From: Podarcis raffonei
Lineage: Eukaryota > Chordata > Lepidosauria > Squamata > Lacertidae
DNA: 64,000 nt
Direction of reading: 5' to 3'
Assembly (NCBI RefSeq): GCF_027172205.1
Contig: NC_070607.1
Span: 2,738,001 to 2,802,000 of the forward strand
The position numbers and the translations under genes were made by a program. Below, one piece after another: positions 1 through 12,929 of the stretch. The notes below the pieces were generated by a model that searched no databases, was not told the origin of the DNA, and worked only from the letters and a program-made list of their open reading frames with translations. Position 1 is the first letter of the stretch, and every line of letters starts with the position of its first letter.

Positions 1-2017
1 ATCACCAAAATTAAAATTTAAAGATGAACATGGAAGAATTTTGGCAATTGAAATTCAGCCGCAAGGAGAGAGATTCTTAATTGTAGGGATTTATGCACCA
101 AATGAAGGAAAATCGGAATTCTTTAAAAAGCTACATGAGATTTTGCTGGACTATTTGGACTATAATTTGATTCTGATGGGAGATATGAATGGAGTGGTTT
201 CAACTAATATGGACAAAGCACAGAAACAGGTAATTACCAATGATGGTAGATTACCAAAAACCTTCTTTGAAATGACAGATATCTTGGATTTAATTGATAC
301 TTGGAGATTTAAGAACCCTCTAGAAAAAGAGGGAACTTTTTTCTCTGAGGCAAAAATGACATGGACAAGGATTGATCAAATATGGGCAACCAGAGGACTG
401 GCTCCGAAAATTACGAAAGTGGAAATTTGTCCTAAAACTTGCTCCGACCATAATGCAGTTAAGATGGATTTGAAATTAATGCCAACTGGATCCTTTAGAT
501 GGAGAATGAATGACTCTTTACTCAGAAATGAAGATATGATTAAAAAGGCCCAAAAAACCCTGAGAGACTATTTTGAGATAAATTTGAGTACAACGGTCGA
601 GAAAAGAGTAATATGGGATACAAGTAAAGCTGTTATGAGAGGATTTTTGATACAGCAGAACGCAATCAGGAAAAGACTACAAAATGAGAAAAAAGATAAA
701 ATATTGGAAAAAATAAAAGAAGGTGAAAAGAAACTGAGATTGAATCCAAAATCACAGGAGATTTTGAAAGAGATAAAGTTATACCAAGTACAGTATACGA
801 AATTGATGAATCAAGAAATAGAGTGGAAAATTAAACAAATGAGACAAAAAACCTTCGAGTCGGCAAATAAATGCGGGAAACTGTTGGCTTGGCAATTGAA
901 AAAAAAGACAAAAATTGAATACCATAACAAACTTGGAAGTGGAAGGAAAGAAGATACAGAACCCAGGAGAGATAAGAAAGTGCTTCCAGAGGTATTTTAA
1001 ACAGCTATATACACAGGAGCCGCAGAAAGAAATAGACATTGATTGCTTTTTGAAACTAAATGGTCTACCAACAATTTCACAAGAAAATAAATTAATGCTG
1101 AACTATAAAATAACGGATCAGGAAGTAGAATCGGCCATTCAGAATATGCAATTGGGCAAGTCACCAGGTCCGGACGGTTTGTCCGCGAAGTACTACAAAT
1201 CACTGAAGGATTGGATAATACAACCATTAAAGGATGTTTGCAATGAGATACTGGACGGGAAAAGGGCACCCGAGTCGTGGAAGGAAGCTTATATTACACT
1301 TATACCAAAAACAGAATCTGAAAAGACACAGCTTAAAAACTACCGCCCCATATCTCTACTTAATGTGGATTACAAAATATTTGCAGACATTTTGGCTAAA
1401 AGATTGAAAAAAGTATTAGCTGAAGGAATTCATAAAGATCAAGCGGGCTTTCTCCCGGGCAGACATTTGTCTGACAATACAAGGAACATCATAAACATTT
1501 TGGAGAAACTACAAGAGGACATTAATATTAAAGCTGTTCTTATATTTGTGGACACGGAGAAAGCCTTTGACAACATTTCTTGGAGTTTTATGAAGAAAAA
1601 TCTACAAGGGATGGGGGTTGGTCAGGGGTTTGAGAATGGTATAGGTGCAATCTACTCAGAGCAAAAGGCCAAGCTAATTGTTAATAATGTAGTAACAGAA
1701 GAATTTAAAATTGAGAAAGGTACACGACAAGGATGCCCAATCTCCCCATTGATTTTTATATCTGTTTTGGAGGTCCTGTTAAATATAATAAGAAGGGATC
1801 AATTGGTTAAAGGTATTCAGGTGGGAGCAAAACAGTATAAATTGAAATCATATGTAGATGATTTGGTATTGACACTGCAGGAACCAGAGTCCAGTACAAA
1901 AAGAGTACTGGAATTAATTCAAGAGTTTGGAATAGTAGCTGGTTTTAAACTAAATAAAATGAAAACTAAGGTGTTAGAGAAAAATTTAACAGACAGTGAG
2001 AAAGAGAAATTCCAGAG

Positions 2018-3920
2018 GACTTCCGGGTTAGCGCCATCGGCTAATGGCGGATTCCCTCCGAGCTCCGGAGGGAATTGGCTCCGTAGGAGTTGGGTCTTGC
2101 CGCGGCGGCAATGTGGGGATCCTTAGAAATCACAGGCGGTGAAGCTTGTGAACTTGGTGACTCGGCAGGCACCATTAGCACCCCCCGACCCGCGAAGGAG
2201 CCTTTTTAAAGGCTACGGAACAGGGGACGGGGTGAGTGGCACGGTGCTGAGAGTCGACTGCTTCTCCTGCGGAGTGAAGCCGCGCTGCCATGGCCGGAGA
2301 GCGCTGACTTCTTCTTGTGAATTGGACCTCAAAACAACAACCCGTGAGTAGTACGGAATTTGGATTTGCAAAGAAAATCTTCTTTTAATTAGGCACGATC
2401 GGGGAAGGCGTAAACAGGAAGTCCGTCTCCCCGTCCTGTAAACAACCTAAAACAAGGACCTGCTAACTAAGGTCGTGAGAATTCTTTCTCTTTATTGGGC
2501 AAAAGACACTAATTTCACGATTTGGCACTACAAGTAATTGTACTGGAGGATAAGAGCTAATTTTGGGAGCTGAGGTACCACCCCCCCTCAGACCCAGGAG
2601 TGATCCGCGAGAGAGCCTGTTGGAAAGGTATTGAAGAATTTTACAGCTGTCAAACTAGCTGTCAAGACGGAAAAAGGGAACTTTGTTTCTACTGCTTCTG
2701 CTGGCTATATCTGTGACAATTTGATTATACTTTGTCGAAAATAAGGAAGAACTGATACAAACTAATTTGATTTTTGGATTTGAACTGGAAGGAATACTAA
2801 GTAACCAAAATCCCTCTAGAGGGGGTTTTGGGACATTACAAGAATGGCTGGGGAAATTCAAGCTAAGTTGGACAAAGTCTTTGTTCTCTTGGGAAAGCTA
2901 CAAGGTCAAGTTGATGTTTTGGCTACAAATGTTGCAACTCTGGACTTAACAGTAAACAAATTCATTGAATTTGATAAGGATTTGACTCAGGAAGCTTATG
3001 CAGCTGGCCAAGAAGAGAAACTTGAGAGATTTGAGAGTGAGGGGAAAGAGGTATATGTTGTTCCTGAGGAAAAGGAAGGAGGAGTTGCAATGTTGTCAAA
3101 GATAAAGGAAGGCCAGAGGCCTGACATGATGGCTACAAAGGAAAATAAGAACTTGATGATGAAAATCTGGTTTGAATTGGAAACTGAAAAATGGAGGGAT
3201 CTCCTTATGTGGAGATCTGAAGACCTAAGGATTACAAATTTGATTAAGGTGGAAGGTGGAGCTTTGGGGACATTTGGACTTGAAAGGATTAAGAAACAAG
3301 ATTCAGGCTCCACTTTTAAATATGGAGGTCTGGCTGGAAGAAACATGGACCTTATTGGGCTAGAGCTTCTCCAAGATTTGGTGTTTAATACCAAGGACTA
3401 CAAAAAAAACCGGCAGAGAGGAATTGAGAGAGAATTAAGAGCCTCGGACGTGAGATCTCCAGGCTGATAGTAGATGGACTGATGGACGTTTGTTGGGGAT
3501 TGAAACCGGGAAGGGGGGGTGGAGTCTGGGAATCCAAAGGGTGTATAATTCAACCTGTTCTGTTTTTATTTTGTTTGGATATTTGTATGAAAATTGGGGA
3601 AATCGTGGAAGGGAATTTAGGCCGACTTTAGAAAAAGGTTTAAAGAATAAGCAATGATGTATAAATATGAAGTCTATAAGGCAAAATTGGCTTTTTTAAA
3701 AGAACTAAATATAAAAAGGTTTAAAAATAGGGACAAGAACTTGTTGAACCAACAATCTGAACTGGAATACAAGAGGGAGAGGTGTGGGGAAGTCAGGGAA
3801 ATATGTTATAGAAAATAAGGATTGTGAACTTTATGTGTTTTTAAACTTTTTTTTTCTCTTTTTTGATTTTTTATTGTATTATGGTGGAAAATCTTAATAA
3901 ATATCTTTAAAAAAAAGAAA
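2018..3920 (+). mobile_element. Complete ORF1-only L1-like (HAL1-like) element nested in L1 copy A
   Basis: A 1.9-kb insertion flanked by a perfect 19-bp duplication, AGAAAGAGAAATTCCAGAG, at 1999-2017 and 3921-3939, so both ends are defined. It starts GACTTCCGGGTTAGCGCC, followed by a CpG-rich leader of about 825 bp. A single 207-codon frame follows at 2844-3467. The 3' UTR is about 450 bp, with a G-rich tract near 3500-3535 as L1 3' UTRs often have, and ends CTTAATAAATATCTTT plus an A-run. No endonuclease or reverse transcriptase is present. Half-L1 (HAL1) elements with ORF1 only are known from mammals; by analogy this one would depend on L1 ORF2 protein in trans. It could instead be an internally deleted L1. 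Confidence 0.8.
2844..3467 (+). CDS. ORF1-like protein of the nested L1-like element
   Basis: A 207-residue frame that is the only substantial frame in the element. The start at 2844 has a purine at -3 and G at +4. Residues 1-50 have heptad-like Leu/Val spacing (IQAKLDKVFVLLGKLQGQV) that could form a coiled coil, as in L1 ORF1 proteins. The middle is Glu/Lys rich, and the last 25 residues are basic (KNRQRGIERELR). I cannot see a convincing RRM or C-terminal domain of standard L1 ORF1p, so homology to ORF1p is inferred from position. An RNA-binding role is a guess. The frame is uninterrupted, which fits a recent insertion. Confidence 0.6.
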   Translation: MAGEIQAKLDKVFVLLGKLQGQVDVLATNVATLDLTVNKFIEFDKDLTQEAYAAGQEEKLERFESEGKEVYVVPEEKEGGVAMLSKIKEGQRPDMMATKENKNLMMKIWFELETEKWRDLLMWRSEDLRITNLIKVEGGALGTFGLERIKKQDSGSTFKYGGLAGRNMDLIGLELLQDLVFNTKDYKKNRQRGIERELRASDVRSPG

Positions 3921-5797
3921 AGAAAGAGAAATTCCAGAGAGAGACAGGATTAACTTTGGTTAAGAAAGTGAAATATCTAGGGGTGAATTCGACAGCAAAG
4001 AATGTTAACCTATACAAAGACAATTATGAAAAATGTTGGTCGGAGGTGAAAAGAGATTTAGAGGTGTGGTCGAACTTGAAATTGTAATTGCTGGGCCGAA
4101 TTGCTGTTATAAAGATGAATGTATTGCCTAGAATGCTATTTCTGTTTCAAGCATTGCAGATTATAGATAAGATGGAGTGTTTCAAGAAGTGGCAGAAAGA
4201 TATTTCAAGATTTGTCTGGCAGGGCAAGAAACCCCGAATAAAATTTAAGATATTAACTGATGCTAAAGAAAGGGGTGGGTTTGCCCTGCCGGACTTTAAA
4301 TTGTACTATGAATCAGCTGCGTTTTGCTGGCTGAGGGAATGGCTACTTCTTGAAAATACGGATGTTTTGGATTTGGAAGGTTTTAATAATGCATTCGGAT
4401 GGCATGCATATCTGTGGTATGATAAGGTCAAAGTACACAGAGCATTCAAGAATCATATTGTTAGAAAATCCCTCTTCAATGTCTGGATAAGATATAAGGA
4501 CTTGCTGGAAAACAAAACCCCAAGGTGGCTGTCTCCAATGGAAGCAAAAGCTTTGAAAAAACTCAATATGGAGGCCAATTGGCCGAAGTATTGGGAAATT
4601 TTAGAACAGGAAGGAGATAAGTTGAAATTACAGAGTTTTGAAAAGTTAAAGAGTAAGGTGCGTGATTGGCTCCATTATTATCAAATAATGGAGGTTTATA
4701 ATTTGGATAAAAAAATTGGTTTTCAGATGGAAAAATCAAAATTGGAAACACAGCTATTAGATTCCAAAAGTAAAAATTTGTCAAAAATGTATAACTTGCT
4801 GTTGAAATGGAATACTCAAGATGAGACGGTGAAATCAGCTATGATTAAGTGGGCTCAGGATGTTGGACATAATATTATGGCGGCTGACTGGGAACAGTTA
4901 TGGACCACAGGTATTAAATTTACGGCATGCAATGCCTTAAGAGAGAACATTATGAAAATGGTTTACAGATGGTACATGACACCAGTCAAGCTAGCAAAAA
5001 TCTACCACTTGTCTGATAATAAATGTTGGAAATGTAAAGAGGCTGAAGGTACATTCTTTCACCTTTGGTGGACATGCCCAAAGATCAAGGCCTTTTGGGA
5101 AATGATCTATAATGAAATTAAAAGGGTATTTAAGTATACCTTTCTGAAAAAAACAGAGGCCTTTCTCTTGGGCATGGTCGGCCAATTGGTGCCAAAGAAG
5201 GATAGAACTTTCTTTATGTATGCTACGACAGCAGCAAGAATACTTATTGCAAAACATTGGAAGACACAAGATTTACCCACCCGGGAAGATTGGCAGATGA
5301 AGATGATCGACTACATGGAAATGGCAGAAATGACCAGCAGAATTCGAGACCAGGGAGAAGAGAAGGTAGAAGAAGAATGGAAGAAATTTAAAGACTATTT
5401 ACAGAAATACGGCAAAATTAAAGAAGTTTAGAAAGAGACTGGTATTAAACAATTTGACTTTTGCAAAAGTTGTTTTTAAGATTGTGTGTAATATATTATT
5501 ATGAAAAAGCAGGTAATGTTAAATCAGAAGGATTTGCTAAAATAACAAATTAAAATAGAATGCAAAAAGGGAGGCGAGAGGAAGTCAAAGGAACAAGTTA
5601 ATGAAAGGACATTTTGGAAAGTTTAATTTTATGTGTTGCTTTTTTTTCTTGTACGTGTTTGATTGTTCATCTTTCTTTCTCGTTTCGTATTTTTTCTTTT
5701 TTCTATCTGTGTAGTGTGTAGTGGTTTTTGTTGTTATTGTTATTGTTATTGTTGAGTTTATTGTTAAAACCTCAATAAATATAAATTAAAAAAAAAA

Positions 5798-6973
5798 AAG
5801 AGGAGAGGTGCCGTGGTGCGCAGATGCAGCCTGACATTGTGTGGGAAAGACCCTGGAGATGAGAAGTCCTAGTGGGCACTGGGAAGGCAGGGGCCTTCAG
5901 TCCTCGCAACTGACCTCCTAGAAAGAGTTGCCGGGGCCACTGGGCAAGAGCTGTGGTTTGTTTCCTTCACTGGCCTCAGATGATTTATTGTTTTGTTGCT
6001 GACCATCAGGGATGGTAGGAGCTGCATGTCCAAAAACATCTAGAGGGTCACAGGTTCCCCAGCCTCAATAGACCTTGCAAAGCCTAAATGGAATTTAGAC
6101 TGCAAGCCTGCAGGCAGGGACTGTTCTGAATTTTTATTCACTTACTGCACTTCTTAGATTTATAATTCTGACAAATTCTACTCCTCTGAAATGTCTCTCA
6201 ATTGCTTTTACTACACCAGTACACTGGACCCCTGTTTGTTTCTAACACACACAGAAAACTTCAACCTGGAACTTTGACCTGCCAGGAGGAAGCAGTTTAA
6301 GACAAGCTTCAGGCAAAAAGAAGTGGGCGAGAAAGGGTTAAGCAGCCCCTTCCCCACCACAAAGTGGTGCTAAGTTCTCTGCAGTGAAGAGGCAGCCACC
6401 AGGCTGTTATAGGCAAGCTGGGCTTTACAATGAAGCCAAATATAATAACGGCAACTTTACACTTATGTAATGAATGCACCATTGTCAGGTCCACAGAGGA
6501 GAGCGAAAGAGATTACTTCAGTCCTGCTTGTTGACCAACAGTGCTGAATCCTATGGCCAGGCTAAGCAGAGAGCTCCAGAGGCAAAGGGGCTGTGTCATT
6601 TTGAAGGCTGCATGCATTTGTGTTCCAGGTCTAATTAGGAAAGACTACACTGTGCAGAGACATTTGGAGCAAATGGCAGTGCCTGCCCATTTAGGGCAGT
6701 GAACTGGGGTACAATCAATGGGAGGTTCTCCTTCCTAAACTCCACTGAAATGAATAGCAGCTGCACAAGAGCACAGCCACTAAGCACAGGGGTGAGCTTG
6801 CACAAAGCTCCTGCTCCCTCAGTAGAGCTTGGCCAGGAGAACTTTGGCATGATTTGTGTGCCCCATATTGTAACTAGTCAAAGTAATGGTGGTTATGTGG
6901 ACTTCCTGCTCCAAGCTTCCCTTGGAAATGAGCCTCGCTGGCAGGTGGCATCTTCCCACTCTCTCCAAGCAGA
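5798..6973 (-). other. Probable MYOC 3' UTR and downstream flank
   Basis: No gene is visible on the plus strand. On the minus strand this follows the MYOC stop codon. AATAAA poly(A) signals occur at about 6138-6133 and 5989-5984, which would give a 3' UTR of roughly 0.85-1.0 kb. Around 6000-6060 there is a degraded piece resembling the hAT MITEs found elsewhere in the window. The choice of poly(A) signal is an inference. Confidence 0.45.
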
Positions 6974-7758
6974 TCACATCTTGGAAAGCTTGATATCATA
7001 GGCAACCATATTGAAGTTATCCCAAGCCAAGAGTTTTCTTTCTGTGGGATTATAATCTACCATGCTGCTGTATCTGTAGCGGTTCTCAAAGCGGATGTTC
7101 AGTGGTGCACTCGTTCCTGTCTTAGTGGAGTAGATGAAATTCACAGTGGCCTCAGGGGATGAGTAGCTGCTGATGGTGTACAAGGAGCCACAAATCATGA
7201 AGGCGTTTGCCACTGACTGCTTGCGGATGTTGGTTTCCCATGTTTGTTCAATCTCTATGGTCTCTGGGTCCAGTTTAGAAAGCACAATGGCCCCCTTTAC
7301 CTTTTCAGTGCTGTAAATTACCCACAGCCCCATCTCATCAGCTGCAAAGTCAATGTCTGTATATCCACCCCATGAGTAGGGAAACTGTCCGTGGTAGCCG
7401 GCATTGGGTAGCTCCTTTTGGACCGTAATAACTTCTGTCTTCAGGTCATATTTTGCCATTATTCTAGACTTGCGCATCTGAAAGTAGAGGGAACCCCGAT
7501 AAACAACAGCTCCAGTGCTCTCCATGGATCGGGGCAGCACATGTACTTTGGAAGGGTGGCCTTTGGTGAACTGATCCACATTGTTGTACTCAAAGACTTG
7601 GCGGACATCTGAACCAACGGTATCAACTCTCCAAGTTGTCTCTCGGCTGTAGGGAGAGATGGGTTCTGGGTCCCTCATCCACACGCCATACTTGCCAGCA
7701 ATGGTCTCTGCCCTGCGGAAGGTCACTGGTTCACCAACCGATATGAGCACTCCACAGC
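6974..7758 (-). CDS. MYOC: Myocilin exon 3 (olfactomedin domain)
   Basis: Terminal coding exon, 785 bp, the same length I recall for the human exon 3 coding part. It encodes the olfactomedin beta-propeller of myocilin, a secreted glycoprotein of the eye's trabecular meshwork and other tissues. The acceptor CAG is at 7761-7759 and the first full codons read [21 protein letters not shown], close to human. Visible conserved stretches are [64 protein letters not shown] and the ending [12 protein letters not shown]. The disulfide pair (Cys at the exon start and Cys in MICG) and the calcium-site Asp/Asn residues (YTDID, VANAF, VDYNP) are kept. No stop or frameshift is present, so the gene looks functional. 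Confidence 0.97.
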
Positions 7759-8187
7759 CTGTTCCAGAAAATAAGTAAGCCAGTTACTTCACCCCACGGC
7801 AAAATTTGAACTTGAGATTGAGAGGGAGGGAGGGGGAAGGGCTACTCTTCAAATATGCTATTTTACAGTGTGCCCCAAACCAAAGGCATTTTATGATTTG
7901 TTTGCTTGCTTCATAAAATCTATACATCACTTGATTGTGGGGGGAAAATAAAAAATCAAGGAAGCTTACAACCCTACTTTAAATCATACAAAAGTTAAAA
8001 CACTAAATCAGATTAAAATTACCTCAACTTTCTAAGCATCTGAGCAGGCTTCTCTAACAGGAATGTTGTAGGAAGGGGGTCCCAAAGTGCAGGTGCTGCC
8101 ACACTCAAGAATCACATTCTTACCAATGGGGAAGAGGTGGGGAAGTTAATCTCGTAGGTAAACTGCTCCCTTAGCATTCAAGGGCTT

Positions 8188-8410
8188 TATATGCTAATAA
8201 TACCTTGAACTTGGCCCAGCAGGAAATCGGTAACCAGTGCAGAGCTCTGAGCCAGCTGGGTGTGATGCTGACCAGGCCTCACTCCTCTTGGTAATTGGGC
8301 TGAAGAATTCTGCCCCAACTGTAGCTTGGGGGCCAGACCCACAAAGAGAGCATTTTGCCAACCTCTGGCTGTGCCTCTCTACCAGACGGCATCCACAGGT
8401 GATCACTCTA
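8188..8410. repeat. Degenerate interspersed repeat in MYOC intron 2
   Basis: The stretch around 8210-8400 (CAGGAAATCGGTAACCAGTGCAG and following) has the look of a worn interspersed repeat of the kind common in reptile genomes. I cannot name the family. The rest of the intron from 7759 to 8187 shows nothing recognisable. Confidence 0.3.
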
Positions 8411-8525
8411 ACTTGGAAGGCAGTCATCTTTTTACCAGTGGAGAGCATGAATGGATGTCTATAGTTGCCTTAGACCAACCTGGGTGGGTTATCTATTAAA
8501 TGGCTTAATATTTCAAGAATCTCCA

Positions 8526-11500
8526 CTGGAGAAACAGTTCACGTTTTATTCGGAACCAAATCAGTCAATGTCAAGAATCGATCAAATTTGGGTCTCAAAT
8601 GAACTAACTCCAAGAATCCGACAAATTGAAATTTAACCAAGAACAATCTCAGACCACAATCCAATAAAAATGGAAGTCAAAGGATACGAAGAAAGATCAT
8701 TTAGATGGAGACTCAACGATTATCTCTTGGATGACCAAAAAGTCATTCAAGAGGCAAAGAAAAAGTTGACGGAATATTTTTTGGATAATATGAATAAAGG
8801 TACAAAAATGAGTATAGTCTGGGATGCAAGTAAAGCGGTAATGAGAGGGTTCTTCATCCAACAAAATGCGATCAAAAACAAGAACAGAGAGAAAGGAAGG
8901 AAGGAAATTTTAAGACAAATAATGGACAATGAACAAAAGCTAATTAACAAACCGAATAATTTGAAAATAAAGCAGAACATCAAAGCCCTGCAGACGAAAT
9001 TTGCAATGATTATAAACAAAGAGGTGGAATGGAACATTAAAAGGCTGAGACAAAGAAATTTTGAGTTTGCTAATAAGTCAGGCAGATGGCTTGCATGGCA
9101 AATCAAGAAAAGAAAGGAACAAAGTACAATTAACAAAATTATTGTGGATGGAGAAGAAGTGGAAAATCCAAAAGGCATTAGGAAAGGATTCTTGGACTTT
9201 TATAATCATTTATATAACAACAGAGAAAAAAATAATATGAAGAAAATCGAGAGATTTTTAAGAGAGAAAAAGGTGCAAAAGATCCCGACAGAAAAGAAAG
9301 ACAGACTGAACGCTCCGATTGAAAACGAGGAAATAACTGAGATTATAAAAGAGCTGAAAAAAGGGAAGGCACCAGGACCGGATGGTTTTACATCTAGTTA
9401 CTATAAAGAATTGAGGCACACCTTGACGGTACCATTGAAGGAAGTGATGAATAATATTTTGAAACAACAAGATATTCCTGAAACATGGAAAGAAGCCTTT
9501 ATTACACTCATTCCCAAGCAAGATTCGGACTTGACACAAGTGAAGAACTATAGGCCGATTTCTCTGCTGAATACAGATTATAAGATATTCTCTGGAATAG
9601 TAGCAAAAAGACTAAAAAAGATCCTGCAGGAAGTTATCCATGCAGATCAAGCAGGTTTCCTTCCAGGCAGACAGATGAAAGACAATGTTAGGAATATAAT
9701 AAATATATTGGAATACCTGTCTGCCAGGAATGAGAAACAAGCTATATTAATGTTTGTGGATGCAGAGAAGGCTTTTGACAACATATCGTGGGAATTTATG
9801 TTAAAAAATTTGGAAATGATGGAAGTTGGAAATGACTTTTACAACGGAATAAGGGCAATTTACTCAGAACAAAGAGCTAGATTGATTGTAAATAATATAT
9901 TGACAGAAGAAGTTAAGATACGAAAAGGTACCAGACAGGGATGTCCTCTATCACCACTGTTATTTATAATGGTCCTGGAGGTCCTTTTGTGTTCAATCAG
10001 GAATAATGAAATAATAAAAGGAGTGACAGTCGGCCAAAATGAATATAAAGTTAAAGCCTTTGCCGATGATCTAGTAATAACGATTGAAGACCCAAAAAAT
10101 AGTTTAAATGAGGTATTAAATGAGATTGACCAATTTGGCAGACTGGCTGGATTTATGTTAAATAAGAGAAAAACCAAAATAATGGCTAAGAATATGGATC
10201 AGAGGCTGATAGAAGAAATGCAAAGAGACTCAGGGATTGAAGTGGCCAAAAAGATAAAATATTTGGGAATTTGGTTGACCCCCCAAAATATTGATTTATA
10301 TCAGAACAACTATATACCGGTGTGGAACGGAATTAAGAAAGATTTAGAAACGTGGAGCAGATTGAAACTTTCTTTTTGGGGCAGAATATCAACGATCAAA
10401 ATGTGTGTGCTACCAAAGATGTTATTTTTGTTTCAAATGATCCCTATAATCAGGGGAACAAGCGTGTTCAAAGAGTGGCAAAGAATGATTTCAAGATATA
10501 TCTGGCAGGGCAAAAAGCCAAGAATACAATTTAAGCTATTAACAGATGCTAAGGAAAGAGGCGGTTTTGCCCTGCCAGACCTGAAACTATATTATGAAGC
10601 GTCTTGTCTCTGTTGGTTAAGGGAGTGGATAAAATTAAAAAATAACAAATTATTAGATCTAGAAGGTTTTGATAATAGATTTGGTTGGCACGCCTATTTA
10701 TGGTTGGAGAAGAAGTCACAAAGGTTTTGATAATCATATCTTTAGGAGCTCCATAATGGAAATATGGGAGAGGTATAAAAATATATTAGAACCCAAAGTT
10801 CCGCATTGGTTGTCACCACTAGAGGTAATGAGTGTAAAGAAAATTAATATGAGAGAGAACTGGATAACTTATGGAGAGCTAGTAACTAAAGAAGGGGGGA
10901 AATGGAAAATGAAGCCATATGAACAAGTTAAAGAGCATGTTTACGATTGGTTACACTATCTTCAAGTAAACGAAAGGTTCAAAAAGGACCTTAAAGAGAG
11001 GGGATATACAGAGAAAGAATCGAAATTTCAAACAGAAATAATTGACAATGATGTTAAGACAATGTCAAAAATGTATAAAATACTTTTGGAATGGCAAACA
11101 AAGGATGAGGAGATAAAGTCGGTTATGATACACTGGGCCAGAGATTTTGGTTATAATATACAATTGGAGGACTGGGAAAAGGTATGGAATGAAAATATGA
11201 AATTTACTGCATCTACGACGTTAAAGGAGAATGTTATGAAAATGGTAGATAGATGGTACATTACACCTGTAAAGTTAGCAAAAATGTATAAGACATGTAA
11301 TAAGTGTTGGAAATGTAAAGAAAAAGAAGGCTCATTTTTTCATATGTGGTGGGAATGTAAGAAGGTAAAGGGTTTCTGGGAAATGATTTACAATGAATTG
11401 AAAAAGATGTTTAAATATACATTTGTTAAAAAACCAGAAGCCTTTCTGCTAGGAATAACAGGAAGAGAGATAAATAGAAGCGATTATAAACTTTTTCAGT

Positions 11501-11942
11501 ATGCAGTAACAGCGGCAAGAATACTGATGGCCCAAAAATGGAAACAAGAGGAACTACCGACATTGAATGAGTAGAGAATGAAACTTATGGACTATGCAGA
11601 ACTGGATAAAATGACTGGGAAAATTAGATACCAGAAAGATCACAAATTCATCGAGGACTGGGGAAAGTTTACGGATTATCTGAAAACCATATGTGACGAA
11701 CAGATAACGCTAGTGGGTTTTAAGGAGGCTTTGTGAGAATACAAGGTATATTGTAAAAAAGAAATAGATATGGAAGGTTAATACTAAATTGGCAATATTA
11801 TACAGAAAATGCGGGAAGATAAGGAAAATGGATGATTGAGGGAGGTGCCGATGGAAGTTCAAAAAACAGTAAATATGTAATTATGGTTGCACGAATTATT
11901 TCTAAAAGAAAAGCTTAATAAAAATTTATATATATAAAAAAA
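8526..11942 (+). mobile_element. 5'-truncated L1 LINE copy B in MYOC intron 2
   Basis: L1 insertion with a perfect 19-bp target duplication (AATATTTCAAGAATCTCCA) at 8507-8525 and 11943-11961. It is truncated within the ORF2 endonuclease region. The main frame, 8670-10730, carries the linker and reverse transcriptase with YRPISLLN, DAEKAFDNISW, GTRQGCPLSPLL and the FADD active site. After a frameshift near 10.71 kb the frame 10669-11574 holds the C-terminal part including CWKCKEKEGSFFHMWWECKK. Stops at about 8634 and 11572 and the frameshift kill it. The end is CTTAATAAAAATTTATATATA plus an A-run. It is antisense to MYOC and is a different, moderately diverged copy from copy A (FADD versus YVDD). 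Confidence 0.95.
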
Positions 11943-11961
11943 AATATTTCAAGAATCTCCA

Positions 11962-12800
11962 TGTTTAAACATCACTAAAACAAATACTGGGGTTTTTTTT
12001 TAAATTCTACTTTCACTGCCAGCCGCTTTCCAAGGCCTCTTTCTCATTCCTGCTACTTAGAAATGTATGCAAAAGCCTGGATATAAATTCCCCAAAAATA
12101 CAAAAAATAATAATTAGAGAGTTGGGAAAGGCTGAATCTGGGAATTTCTGCCTCTTGCCGCTGATTATTCTACTTAGCAATGGGATAGAGAATGAGGAAT
12201 AAGAGATAAGTCCCCGTAGGTTTTGAAACTGCATGAGAAAGCTGTGTCTCAAAATCAAAACCTTTTTATTTTAAAAGTTCTGAATAAATTTGTAGTGGTG
12301 TCAGTTGGAGGTGGCTGCCTCTAATTTAGTGAATATCCTTCAATTTTGCTTCCACTTCCCCCACAAAAAATGGTTTGGGACTTTGTATATCAGCTTTCTT
12401 GTTCTTAAATGGGTGTAACATTTCAACATTTCGTTCTGATGAAGAATAGCCATAATTATTTTCTGGCTCTGTGTTCTCCAACTTTCTAAGGAGACTCAAA
12501 ATAGATGCTCACTCTGATTTTGGGTTCCATGTAGTGTTCCACACACAGGCCAGGTTTGTTTATAAAGGAAGGAAACAGGTAATATATGGGGGTCTGGCAG
12601 TCAGAGGTGGTTTTTCAGGACTAGCTGGCACTTCTGAAGGGGCAAACTGATAAGGGAGAGTTTCACTCTGGAATGGTGGAAAGCTGTCCCAAACAAGGTG
12701 TTTTGGGCGAGATTCTTTCACTTGTGTGCTACAGAGAAGGGCAGGAGCCAGCATTGAGCAAAGACAGGGAAATTAGCAGCTGTCCAAGAGATCTCTGTAC
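11962..12800 (-). other. MYOC intron 2, remaining part
   Basis: Unique-looking AT-rich intron sequence between the L1 insertion and exon 2. I see no gene, RNA or clear repeat. Confidence 0.6.
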
Positions 12801-12929
12801 CTGATTCTTCTCCCTCCGCGCTGGGGAGGCCAGGCGAGGGGCTTCCCTGAAAGAGGCGGGATGCAGGAACCTCCACCAGCTCCGATTTGAGCTCTTGGTA
12901 GTCCAGAGTGTCTGTGTTCCCCTTCGACT
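12801..12929 (-). CDS. MYOC: Myocilin exon 2
   Basis: Internal exon of 129 bp (human 126 bp, from memory). The acceptor is CTGCAG ending at 12930 and the donor TCAG|GTACAG is at 12800. It joins exon 1 in phase 1 and exon 3 in phase 1. It encodes the linker between coiled coil and olfactomedin domain, and LDYQELKSELVEVPASRLF aligns directly with human LAFQELKSELTEVPASRIL. The rest (PSPGLPSAEGEESG) is less conserved, as in other vertebrates. Confidence 0.94.

Larger units (their letters stand above)
1..5797 (+). mobile_element. L1 LINE copy A (ORF2 and 3' end), split by a nested insertion
   Basis: L1 retrotransposon whose 5' end lies outside the window. The reading frame at 41-1000 is the endonuclease (motif SDHNAV near 450-465) plus linker. 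The frame at 915-2017 is reverse transcriptase: YRPISLLN, then VDTEKAFDNISW, GTRQGCPISPL and a YVDD active site where L1 usually has FADD. ORF2 resumes at 3940 and runs to 5431 with the Cys-rich C-terminal region (CWKCKEAEGTFFHLWWTCPK). The 3' UTR ends at about 5780 with CTCAATAAATAT and an A-run. The copy is dead: a frameshift in the A-run near 899-906, a stop at 4085-4087, and a 1.9-kb element inserted at 2017/2018. The assignment to the L1 clade is from motifs I can read; the subfamily is not determined. Confidence 0.93.
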
